Below are positions 1 through 6,330 of a DNA stretch of 6,470 bases, one piece after another (the stretch's first letter is position 1; each line of letters opens with the position of its first letter). This stretch comes from Alistipes sp. Its GTDB lineage: Bacteria; Bacteroidota; Bacteroidia; Bacteroidales; Rikenellaceae. The notes under the pieces were generated by a model. The model was not told the DNA's origin. It worked only from the letters and a program-made list of their open reading frames with translations, and ran no database searches. A program made the position numbers and the translations under genes. The DNA lies in contig VSOO01000088.1 of NCBI GenBank assembly GCA_009774895.1, positions 1 to 6,470 on the forward strand. The letters run 5' to 3'.

Positions 1-292
1 CCCCCCCGGGGGGGCCACACACCCAAAAAGTAGCCGTCCGGCCAGGGGCCAGCTGTCCGGACGCTTCGTTTTCCGTCGCCGGCATACGCTTCAGAGGCGC
101 CGCCACGAGCCCGGCCTTGCGCCGCGCGGACCGGCCCCCGACGCCTCACTGCCTCATCCGCCTCCGCGGCACGCTTCCGGCACCGCACCGCACGGAGCAC
201 AGCGGACCGCAACGCCGATCACGACGACACGCAAAGAACGGGGCGACACATGAGTCCCCAGCACCGGACACAGCGGACCGCGGCGGCACGGA
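1..292. other. Non-coding left flank without a recognisable gene
   Basis: I find no convincing coding sequence here in either direction; the open frames that cross it are GC-rich and of low complexity. It begins with a perfect C7G7 palindrome (1-14), carries a terminator-like hairpin for the leftward gene (25-63), and has a 13-nt direct repeat, CACAGCGGACCGC, at 198-210 and 269-281. It is most simply the 3' flank of the hexosaminidase gene, whose stop codon is at 293-295. Confidence 0.6.
25..63 (-). terminator. Possible rho-independent terminator for the hexosaminidase gene
   Basis: On the minus strand a 7-bp perfect stem CGTCCGG/CCGGACG (plus-strand arms 35-41 and 57-63) with a 15-nt loop is followed, after a few bases, by a T5 run (plus-strand A5 at 25-29). 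This polarity fits transcripts coming leftward from the hexosaminidase. It lies about 230 nt past the stop codon, so the mRNA would have a long 3' tail. The U tract is short and not immediately adjacent to the stem, so the call is moderate. Confidence 0.4.
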
Positions 293-2473
293 TCAGAGCA
301 CGGGCAGGATGCGCGGCGGCTGCACCGTGACGTAGGCGCAGCCGTTGTCCTCGGCCGTGGATACGATCCGCACGGCCCGCACGGGCCCTTCGGGACGGAG
401 CACGACGCTTCCCTTCTCCAGTTCGGCCACACGTTCGAAATTGAGCCCGTCGGCCGACACCTCCACGTATCCCGTCGTTACGATGGTCTTGGGCAGCTGA
501 CGGTTGCCCGTCTGAAGCACCATTTCGCGGCACCGCACGGGTGCGGCGAACTCGTAGAGAATCCAGTCGCCCGGGCGGCACGTGCGGGCCGTGCGGGCGA
601 AGGTGGCGTAGCGCTCGACGTTGGCGTAGGGAATGCGGGCGCTCTCGCCCATCGAGGTGGTGAGGCGCAGTCCGGGCGTGATCGTGCGGTAGCGGGCCGG
701 CACCCCGACCTCGGGGCTGCGTCCCGTGCCGCGACGCGTGTGGAACAGGTAGCGGTGCGGCCCGCACGTCGCCACGGGACGCACGTAGCGGTGCGCCGTC
801 GTGTCGCCGTCCACCCGATACCACACCTCCGCACCCGCATCGGGGGCCTTGGCGGCGACCGCACCGCCGCCGGTGCTCACCTCGGGCGGAAAGAGGCGGT
901 AGCGGACGCCCATCGCCGACATGCGGTCGTAATGCGCGTGCTGCAAGCGGTCGTAAAAGGCCTCCCAACCCTCGTCGTTGCCATGCCATGCCAGCTCGGC
1001 GAGGGCGCAGAGGCGCGGGAAGAGCATGTAATCGAGGTAGTCGGGCCGCTCGGGCTCGTGCGAGACATAGGCCTCGCTCCAGAAAGCCCCCTCGAACCCC
1101 GCGACGCGGCGCAGCTCCTCGCCGGTCACCCCCTCGGCCCGGAGGTCGAAGCCGTAGGTCTTGCGCACGTCGAACACCGCAGCCCAGTCGTGGCCCTCCT
1201 CGCGGGGGGTCTGGCGCATGTCGAAATAGAACCACGCCGCGGGCATGACCACCGTTGGATAGCCGGCGGCCAGCGCGTCGCGGCACGCCTTCATGCTCTC
1301 CCAGCCGTGCACGCGGGTGTCGCGCCCCAGCCGCCGGCCGCGCACCGACTCGTTCCACACGGCGGGCAGCTTCCCGTGGCGCGCGAGGATCGCGGCGAGC
1401 CGCTCCATGAAGCGGTCCTGCAACCCGCGCGCCTCGGTCAGGCCGCAGCGCCGCATCATCGCGCGGCAGTCGGGGCAGCGCGCCCACTGCGAAGCCTCCA
1501 CCTCGTCGCCGCCGATGTGGATGTAGGGCGAGGGAAAGAGCGCGCACAACTCGCCCAGAATATCCTCCAGCAGGGCGTAGTTCTCCTCGCGGGCCGGGCA
1601 CCACGCCGACCGGAGGTCGTAGCCGTTGGAGGGGGCGGTGTCGGGCGTATAGCGGCAGAGGATTTCGGGATGCACGCGCGCGATGTTGCGGCTGTGGCCC
1701 GGGAGGTCGATCTCGGGTATGATCTCGATGTTGCGCACGGCGGCGTAGTCGATCAGCTCGCGCATCTCGCGCTGCGTGAAGTAGCCGCCGTACTTCTCGT
1801 CCCACTTGCCGTAGACGGGGCGCACGGGCGAGTCGCCGCCGCGGAACCCCCCGATTTCGGTCAGTTCGGGGTGCGACAGGATCTCGATGCGCCACCCCTC
1901 GTCGTCGGCCAGGTGGAGGTGGAGCTTGTTGATCTTGTGGTAGGCCATGAGGTCGATATAGCGGCGCAGGGGCTCGGGTCCGATCCACGTGCGGGCCACG
2001 TCGAGCATCATGCCCCGGTAGGCGTAGCGCGGCGCGTCCTTCACCTCGCGGCAGGCGAGCCGCACGGGCAGCGGGCACCGCCGGGCGTAGACCTCGGGCG
2101 GCAGCAGCTGAAAGAGGGTCTGTATGCCGCAGAAGACGCCCCCGCGGTCGCCGCCCGCGATCTCGATTCGCCCGGGCAGAATGCGCAACTCGTAGGCTTC
2201 GGCCCCCAGCCGCGGTTCGGTGCGCAGCACCAGCGCCCCCTCGCCTGCGCGCGCGGCGTCGGTGGCGAGTCCCAGATAGTCGGAGAGGTAATCGGCGAGC
2301 GGCTCCAGCCCCTGCTCGGGGCAGACAACGGTTGCGGCGTCGAGCGTGAAGCCGCCGTCGAGCTGCGTCACGGAGCGGGGCGCGGGCAGCACGGCGGGAA
2401 GCGGCGGCTCGGCGGCCGCGGCGCAATGCACGGCACAGCAGAGCCAGCATGCGGAAAGAAGGGTGCGGATCAT
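293..2473 (-). CDS. Secreted beta-N-acetylhexosaminidase, GH20 family
   Basis: A 726-aa enzyme predicted to remove terminal beta-linked GlcNAc or GalNAc from glycans by substrate-assisted catalysis. Residues 1-21 form a signal peptide (hydrophobic core, then an Ala run before Glu22), so it acts in the periplasm or at the surface. About 27-147 fits the GH20 N-terminal alpha/beta domain. About 150-500 is the catalytic barrel: substrate-binding Arg161, the HLHLADDEGW strand at 185-194, DLPGH at 256-260, and HIGGDE at 319-324 giving the catalytic pair Asp323-Glu324. Pocket aromatics Trp373, Trp391, Trp414 and Trp465 are present. About 540-600 resembles the CHB_HEX_C-type module. About 630-726 looks like an F5/8-type (discoidin-like) beta-sandwich that may bind carbohydrate. 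Length and motifs suit an intact gene. The start is supported by the signal peptide and a promoter box 21 nt upstream. Specificity among GH20 substrates cannot be read from sequence. Confidence 0.93.
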   Translation of the reverse strand: MIRTLLSACWLCCAVHCAAAAEPPLPAVLPAPRSVTQLDGGFTLDAATVVCPEQGLEPLADYLSDYLGLATDAARAGEGALVLRTEPRLGAEAYELRILPGRIEIAGGDRGGVFCGIQTLFQLLPPEVYARRCPLPVRLACREVKDAPRYAYRGMMLDVARTWIGPEPLRRYIDLMAYHKINKLHLHLADDEGWRIEILSHPELTEIGGFRGGDSPVRPVYGKWDEKYGGYFTQREMRELIDYAAVRNIEIIPEIDLPGHSRNIARVHPEILCRYTPDTAPSNGYDLRSAWCPAREENYALLEDILGELCALFPSPYIHIGGDEVEASQWARCPDCRAMMRRCGLTEARGLQDRFMERLAAILARHGKLPAVWNESVRGRRLGRDTRVHGWESMKACRDALAAGYPTVVMPAAWFYFDMRQTPREEGHDWAAVFDVRKTYGFDLRAEGVTGEELRRVAGFEGAFWSEAYVSHEPERPDYLDYMLFPRLCALAELAWHGNDEGWEAFYDRLQHAHYDRMSAMGVRYRLFPPEVSTGGGAVAAKAPDAGAEVWYRVDGDTTAHRYVRPVATCGPHRYLFHTRRGTGRSPEVGVPARYRTITPGLRLTTSMGESARIPYANVERYATFARTARTCRPGDWILYEFAAPVRCREMVLQTGNRQLPKTIVTTGYVEVSADGLNFERVAELEKGSVVLRPEGPVRAVRIVSTAEDNGCAYVTVQPPRILPVL

Positions 2474-2494
2474 GTGCGAACGAATTTATGCGAA

Positions 2495-2502
2495 CAAAGT
2501 TA
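2495..2502 (-). promoter_or_regulatory. Bacteroidota -7 box for the hexosaminidase gene
   Basis: The minus strand reads TAACTTTG here, an exact match to the Bacteroidota sigma-ABfr -7 consensus TAnnTTTG. It lies 21 nt upstream of the hexosaminidase ATG, predicting a very short leader of roughly 15-20 nt. No good TTTG -33 element is seen at the usual spacing, so the promoter may be weak or activator-dependent. Confidence 0.55.
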
Positions 2503-2522
2503 CCGTTTTCCGCCGAATATGC

Positions 2523-2530
2523 TAACTTTG
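2523..2530 (+). promoter_or_regulatory. Bacteroidota -7 box for mazG and possibly the downstream operon
   Basis: TAACTTTG matches the TAnnTTTG consensus exactly, in an AT-rich patch of an otherwise GC-rich sequence. The expected -33 position lies over the opposing promoter's box and is a poor match (GTTA); a TTTT run at 2506-2509 is closer than usual. The predicted start near 2534 leaves a leader of about 105-110 nt before mazG. Confidence 0.6.
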
Positions 2531-2560
2531 TTGCGGTAAAAAGAGCGATCGCACACACCG

Positions 2561-2616
2561 CCCGCGGTTGCGGGAGCGCACTGCCCGGGGCGCCGCAGGC
2601 AACCGGCGCGCAACCC
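2561..2616 (+). promoter_or_regulatory. Potentially structured 5' leader of mazG
   Basis: Within the predicted leader, CCCGC/GGGCG-type pairing gives a 5-bp hairpin (2561-2565 with 2570-2574, loop GGTT). The same CGGTTGC segment (2565-2571) can instead pair with GCAACCG (2599-2605), and its GGTTGCG part (2566-2572) with CGCAACC (2609-2615). These pairings are mutually exclusive. No known riboswitch is recognised, and GC-rich DNA makes chance pairings common. Confidence 0.22.
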
Positions 2617-2642
2617 GTGCGAACGCATAAAACGACAGACAG

Positions 2643-3425
2643 ATGGAACAGGATCGAAGACTGGAGGCTACGGCCCGCCTGCTGGAGGTGATGAACACGC
2701 TGCGCGCGCAGTGTCCGTGGGACCGCGAACAGACGTTCGACTCGCTGCGCAGCAACACGATCGAAGAGACTTACGAATTGGCCGACGCCCTGCTCGACCA
2801 CAACATGGAGGGCATACGCGAGGAGCTGGGCGACCTGCTGCTGCATGTGGTATTCTACGCCAAACTGGGCGAGGAGCAGGGAGCATTCGACTATACGGAT
2901 GTGGTGAATGCCCTGTGCGACAAACTAATATACCGCCATCCGCACATCTACGGCGACATCCATGCCGACACGCCCGAGGCGGTGAAGGAGAACTGGGAGG
3001 CGCTCAAGCTGCGCAAGAAGAACCGCAAGAGCGGCACGCTCGGCGGCGTGCCCCGCTCGCTGCCCGCACTGGTCAAGGCCCTGCGCATCGGCGAGAAGGC
3101 CGCGGCCACGGGCTTCGACTGGCCCCGGCGCGAAGCGGTGTGGGAGAAGGTGAAGGAGGAACTCGGCGAGGCCGAGGCCGAAATGCGGTCGGGCGACCGC
3201 GAACGGCTCGAAGGCGAGTTCGGCGACCTCTTCTTCGCGCTGGTCAATGCGGCGCGTCTCTACGGCATCGATCCCGAATCGGCGCTCGAACGCACCAACC
3301 GCAAGTTCATCCGCCGCTTCGGCCGCATGGAGCAGCAGGCCGAAGCCGAAGGCCGCACGCTGCACGAGCTGCCCCTCGAACGCATGGAGGAGCTCTGGCA
3401 GGAAGCCAAGCGGGAGGAGAAATAG
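2643..3425 (+). CDS. mazG: MazG nucleoside triphosphate pyrophosphohydrolase
   Basis: A 260-aa cytoplasmic enzyme of the all-alpha NTP pyrophosphatase superfamily, expected to hydrolyse NTPs to NMP plus pyrophosphate and so clean the nucleotide pool or modulate stress signalling. It has the full two-domain form typical of bacterial MazG. The N-terminal domain carries the CPWD signature (24-27), the metal-binding EExxE at Glu41/Glu42/Glu45, and a second helix with Glu60, Glu61 and Asp64 (EELGD). A central linker around 120-150 follows. The C-terminal domain repeats the pattern with Glu172/Glu173/Glu176 and Glu192/Asp195. Length and motifs are normal, so the gene looks intact. The ATG is preceded by an A/G-rich leader instead of a strong Shine-Dalgarno, as usual in Bacteroidota. 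It is the first rightward gene after the divergent promoter region and may be cotranscribed with the genes from 3576 on. Confidence 0.95.
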   Translation: MEQDRRLEATARLLEVMNTLRAQCPWDREQTFDSLRSNTIEETYELADALLDHNMEGIREELGDLLLHVVFYAKLGEEQGAFDYTDVVNALCDKLIYRHPHIYGDIHADTPEAVKENWEALKLRKKNRKSGTLGGVPRSLPALVKALRIGEKAAATGFDWPRREAVWEKVKEELGEAEAEMRSGDRERLEGEFGDLFFALVNAARLYGIDPESALERTNRKFIRRFGRMEQQAEAEGRTLHELPLERMEELWQEAKREEK

Positions 3426-3441
3426 CCCGTGCCCGAGGGCT

Positions 3442-3473
3442 GCGGCCGGAAATGAACGCAGCCGGAAATGAAC
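3442..3473 (+). repeat. Two tandem copies of a 16-nt unit
   Basis: GCGGCCGGAAATGAAC (3442-3457) is followed directly by GCAGCCGGAAATGAAC (3458-3473), differing at one base. It sits just after the mazG stop in the 150-nt gap before the carbonic anhydrase-like gene. The second ATG is in frame with that gene but is not taken as its start. The rest of the gap contains short GC-rich inverted repeats (GCCCGGC at 3508-3514 with GCCGGGC at 3534-3540) without a T run. Confidence 0.6.
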
Positions 3474-3575
3474 CCGCCCGGCAAAAGGCGCAGCCGCCAA
3501 CGGCCGCGCCCGGCAGCAGGATGCGGCCGAAAAGCCGGGCACTACGACAACGAACGCAAACAAAGAGAACGAATT

Positions 3576-4109
3576 ATGGCATTCATCAAGGAAGTACGGG
3601 GCCACACGCCCCGCGTAGGCGAGAACACCTTTCTGGCGGAAACCGCCGTACTGCTGGGCGACGTGACCGTGGGTCGCGACTGCTCGATATGGTACAACGC
3701 CGTGCTGCGCGGCGACGTGAACCGCATCGTGATCGGCGACCGCACCAACATCCAGGACGGCGTGGTGCTCCACACCATCTACGACCAGGCGAAGCACCCC
3801 TCGCAGACGATCATCGGCAACGACGTCTCGGTGGGACACAACGCCATCGTCCACGGCGCCATCATCGGCGACAACTGCCTGATCGGCATGGGCGCCACGA
3901 TTCTCGACAACGCCGTGGTGCCCTCGGGCTGCATCATCGCCGCCAACGCCCTGGTGCTCTCGAACGCCCGACTCGAACCCGACTCGGTCTATGCCGGCGT
4001 GCCGGCCAAAAAGGTCAAGGAGGTGACGCCCGAGCAGCGCGACGAGATCATTCGGCGCACGGCGCACGACTACATGCTCTACGCCTCGTGGCATAACGAG
4101 AAGGCATAG
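3576..4109 (+). CDS. Gamma-class carbonic anhydrase-like hexapeptide-repeat protein
   Basis: A 177-aa left-handed beta-helix protein of the gamma-carbonic anhydrase/YrdA group, trimeric and cytoplasmic in known members. Hexapeptide-type repeats fill about residues 12-145. The three expected metal-ligand histidines are present: His66 (VVLHT), His88 and His93 (VGHNAIVHG), with Arg45, Asp47, Asn58 and Gln60 as further conserved pocket positions. The acidic loop of the archaeal enzyme Cam is absent, as in most YrdA-like proteins, so carbonic anhydrase activity is possible but unproven; many relatives show little or none. The C-terminal helix covers about 150-175. I chose the ATG at 3576, not the in-frame one at 3468, because homologues begin with this FIKEV-like segment, the extra 36 residues are Arg/Pro-rich, and an A-rich leader precedes 3576. 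It ends 6 nt before the kinase start. Confidence 0.92.
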   Translation: MAFIKEVRGHTPRVGENTFLAETAVLLGDVTVGRDCSIWYNAVLRGDVNRIVIGDRTNIQDGVVLHTIYDQAKHPSQTIIGNDVSVGHNAIVHGAIIGDNCLIGMGATILDNAVVPSGCIIAANALVLSNARLEPDSVYAGVPAKKVKEVTPEQRDEIIRRTAHDYMLYASWHNEKA

Positions 4110-4115
4110 TCCGCC

Positions 4116-5429
4116 ATGGCCCGCTTCCCGATCCGCACCTCGCTGGTAGCGCACCTGCTGGTGGCGCTCGCCATCTCGCTGGTGGTGAACTTCTCGTACC
4201 TGCTGCTGCTCTTCGTGGACCGCAAGAGCGAACCGCAGCCCGTGAACGAGCGCGCGATCGACATGCCCCACGAGGGGCGGCTGCGCATCGCGCCCGACGG
4301 CTACGGCTACCTGCTCTACGCGGCGGACGGAGCGCCCGACAGCGTGTACGTGTCGCCCCAGCGCGTGCGGCGGCTGCGGCTCGCCGACGGCGACCGGCTG
4401 GTGGTCACCCTCAACCTGCCCCGCACGCCCCGGGGCCACTACTCGATGGCCGAGGTGCGCAGGCGCAACGGCGAGGTGTTCGACTACCGCACGGTCTTCA
4501 ACCGCCCGTCGGAGGCCGTGGAAACGGTGTGGCAGCTCTGCTTCTACTTCGTCATGGCCTTCGTGCTGCTCACGATCCTCGGGCCCGGGCGGCGCACGCT
4601 CCCGACACGCCGCTTCGCGCTGCGCTGCGCCTGGTGCGTGGCGGCGGCCTCGGCGCTCTACCTGCTGGCCCCCACGATCGACTGGCACACGGGGCGTATC
4701 GTCATGAACTTCCGCAGCCACGCTCCCCATTTCGACTTCGTGCTGGTGCTCAAGTGCTCGTTCACGCTGGTCGTGGCCATCCTCTACGGATGGATCGCGC
4801 GCCTGAGCTCCCAGCGCCAGGACATGGAGATCGAAAACGAACGGCTGAAGAACGAGAACCTCATGACACGCTACAACATGCTCGTGAACCAGGTGAACCC
4901 CCACTTCTTCTTCAATTCGCTCAACTCGCTGGCCATGCTCGTGCGCGGACAGGAGCCCGACAAGGCGCTCAACTACATCGACCAGCTCTCCTACACGTTC
5001 CGCTACGTGTTGCAGAGCGGCCGCCAGACCCTCGTGCCGCTCGACGAGGAGCTGCGCTTCGCGGAGGCCTACGCCTACCTGTTCCGCATCCGCTACGCCG
5101 ACAAGCTCTTCTTCGACATCGCCATCGACGAGGCGCAGCGCGACCGCCTGCTGCCGGCGCTCACGTTGCAGCCGCTGATCGACAATGCGGTGAAGCACAA
5201 CACCATCACGCGCAGCAAGCCCTTCCGCATCTCGATACGCACCGAGGGCGACTGGCTCGTCGTGTCGAACCGCAAGGCCCCCAAGCTCCAGCCCGAACCG
5301 GGCACGGGAATCGGCCTGGAGAACCTGCGCAGGCGCTGGATGCTCCTCACGGGCCATCCGATCGCGGTAACCGAAACGGAGAGCGAATTCACGGTCCGCA
5401 TGCCGTTGCAGAAAACCCGGAAACCATGA
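4116..5429 (+). CDS. LytS/YehU-type membrane histidine kinase with a Rho-like OB domain outside
   Basis: A 437-aa sensor kinase of the His_kinase (PF06580) family. Predicted membrane segments are about 8-33, 137-155, 167-185 and 207-227. Positive charges (MARFPIR; GRRTLPTRR at 158-166) place the N-terminus and the 156-166 loop inside, so residues 34-136 lie outside the inner membrane. A short coiled coil (about 231-258) leads to the H-box NPHFFFNSLNSL with phospho-acceptor His263, the N-box PLIDNAVKHN with Asn357, and the G-box GTGIGLENL (396-404). All catalytic motifs are intact. The outside region is unusual: residues 54-131 resemble the cold-shock/OB RNA-binding domain of Rho, including DGYGYL (61-66), VYVSP (77-81), an IRRF-like VRRL (84-87) and a following GD (92-93). 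The ligand is unknown. The start lies 6 nt after the preceding stop, and the gene overlaps its response regulator by ATGA. Confidence 0.93.
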   Translation: MARFPIRTSLVAHLLVALAISLVVNFSYLLLLFVDRKSEPQPVNERAIDMPHEGRLRIAPDGYGYLLYAADGAPDSVYVSPQRVRRLRLADGDRLVVTLNLPRTPRGHYSMAEVRRRNGEVFDYRTVFNRPSEAVETVWQLCFYFVMAFVLLTILGPGRRTLPTRRFALRCAWCVAAASALYLLAPTIDWHTGRIVMNFRSHAPHFDFVLVLKCSFTLVVAILYGWIARLSSQRQDMEIENERLKNENLMTRYNMLVNQVNPHFFFNSLNSLAMLVRGQEPDKALNYIDQLSYTFRYVLQSGRQTLVPLDEELRFAEAYAYLFRIRYADKLFFDIAIDEAQRDRLLPALTLQPLIDNAVKHNTITRSKPFRISIRTEGDWLVVSNRKAPKLQPEPGTGIGLENLRRRWMLLTGHPIAVTETESEFTVRMPLQKTRKP

Positions 5430-6202
5430 CCGCCCTGATTATCGAAGACGAAACCGCCGCCGCGCTCAACCTGAAGGCCATACTGCGCGAAACGGCACCC
5501 GAAATCGAGGTGCTCGACACGCTCGAAAGCGTGGAGGAGAGCGTGGAGTGGCTGCGCCGCAACCCCCACCCCGACCTGCTGCTGACGGACATACACCTGG
5601 CCGACGGCGACGCCTTCCGCATATTCGACGCCGTGGAGGTCGCCTCGCCCGTGGTCTTCACCACGGCCTACGACCGCTACGCCCTGGAGGCGTTCCGCGT
5701 GAACAGCATCGACTACCTGCTCAAGCCGATCAACACGGCCGACGTGCGGCGGGCGCTCGACAAGCTGCGCCGCCTCACGGGGGGCGAACGTGCAGCCTAC
5801 GGAGCCCGCGTGCGGACGATGGCCGCACGGAGCGCCGACAGCGTATTCCTGGTCCACGTCCGCGACCGCATCATCCCCCTGCACCGCGACCGCATCGCCT
5901 GGTGCTACACCCGGGACGAGAAGGTCACGGCCTGCACACACGAGGGCGAGCAGTACCCGCTCGACCGCACGCTCGAAACGCTCCAGACGGAGCTGCCGGC
6001 CGCGGACTTCTTCCGTGCCAACCGCCAGTTCATCGTCGCGCGGCGCGCCGTGAAGGAGATCGCCGTGTGGTTCGGCAGCCGGCTGACGATCGCGCTCGCG
6101 CCCGCGGCACCCGAACGGATCGTGGTGCCGAAAGCCCGCGTGGGCGAATTCAAGCAGTGGCTCAGGGCGTCCCGCCCCGCCGGGGAGCCGATCGACCGGT
6201 AG
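5426..6202 (+). CDS. LytTR-family response regulator
   Basis: A 258-aa cytoplasmic DNA-binding regulator (LytR/AgrA/AlgR type). The receiver domain covers about 1-118, with acidic residues Glu7 and Asp8, phospho-acceptor Asp55 (LLLTDIHL), Thr80 and Lys100 followed by Pro101, so it should be phosphorylated normally. A linker of about 20 residues leads to the LytTR domain (about 136-248), with the typical FFRANRQFIV segment at 195-204 and the VPKARVGEFKQWL-like final helix. Its start ATG overlaps the kinase stop (ATGA), implying translational coupling, and the kinase is almost certainly its partner. LytTR regulators often control nearby genes; the exported-protein gene starting at 6331 and the operon's own promoter are candidate targets, but this is inference. 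Confidence 0.95.
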   Translation: MTALIIEDETAAALNLKAILRETAPEIEVLDTLESVEESVEWLRRNPHPDLLLTDIHLADGDAFRIFDAVEVASPVVFTTAYDRYALEAFRVNSIDYLLKPINTADVRRALDKLRRLTGGERAAYGARVRTMAARSADSVFLVHVRDRIIPLHRDRIAWCYTRDEKVTACTHEGEQYPLDRTLETLQTELPAADFFRANRQFIVARRAVKEIAVWFGSRLTIALAPAAPERIVVPKARVGEFKQWLRASRPAGEPIDR

Positions 6203-6251
6203 AATCGGGCGTTTCACCCGCCGGGCCGCACCGTTTTCGCATTTTTGGTGC

Positions 6252-6259
6252 TACCTTTG
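6252..6259 (+). promoter_or_regulatory. Bacteroidota -7 box for the exported-protein gene
   Basis: TACCTTTG matches TAnnTTTG, in an AT-rich patch 50 nt after the response-regulator stop. A T-rich stretch lies upstream, including ACCGTTTTC at 6230-6238, which also occurs at the mazG promoter at almost the same distance. The predicted start near 6263 gives an approximately 70-nt leader that becomes AT-rich before the ATG at 6331. Confidence 0.6.
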
Positions 6260-6330
6260 CAACAGAAGGATACGGAATCACGGTCCCGCGACCGGATCCG
6301 AAACGAATAACAACTTAAACGAATACGACT

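Larger units (their letters stand above)
2493..2532. repeat. Perfect inverted repeat spanning two divergent promoter boxes
   Basis: AACAAAGTTA (2493-2502) and TAACTTTGTT (2523-2532) are exact reverse complements separated by 20 nt. Each arm contains a TAACTTTG box reading outward, so the repeat is the core of the divergent control region between the hexosaminidase and mazG. It could simply be two similar -7 elements, or could also act as a binding site for a dimeric regulator. Confidence 0.7.

Noticed and set aside
2447..2473. Lipoprotein signal (L-S-A-C at residues 6-9) in the hexosaminidase
   Set aside because: The cysteine comes too early to leave a normal n-region and hydrophobic core; later cysteines (12, 13, 17) lack a lipobox. 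An ordinary signal peptide ending in the Ala run before Glu22 fits better.
740..2539. A 599-residue plus-strand open frame opposite the hexosaminidase
   Set aside because: It is antisense to a clear GH20 gene and shows no domain, membrane or signal features; a compositional artefact.
219..2846. An 875-residue minus-strand open frame overlapping the hexosaminidase and the mazG start
   Set aside because: It is out of frame with the GH20 protein, Arg/Ala-rich, without motifs, and runs through the divergent promoter region.
3468..3575. N-terminal extension of the carbonic anhydrase-like protein from the ATG at 3468
   Set aside because: The 36 extra residues are Arg/Pro-rich, unlike the family, and the ATG lies inside a tandem repeat; the ATG at 3576 has an A-rich leader and the family-typical N-terminus.
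2711..4096. A plus-strand open frame crossing mazG and the carbonic anhydrase-like gene in another frame
   Set aside because: It overlaps both real genes out of frame and has low-complexity Arg/Ala/Gly/His composition.
2925..5357. An 810-residue open frame on the minus strand across mazG, the carbonic anhydrase-like gene and the kinase
   Set aside because: It lies opposite three well-supported genes with intact family motifs, and its translation is rich in Arg, His, Val and Ala with no recognisable domain. It reflects high GC content at third codon positions.
6203..6251. Rho-independent terminator after the response regulator
   Set aside because: Only short stems (for example CGGG at 6206-6209 with CCCG at 6217-6220) are present and none is directly followed by a T run; the T-rich stretches belong more plausibly to the next promoter.
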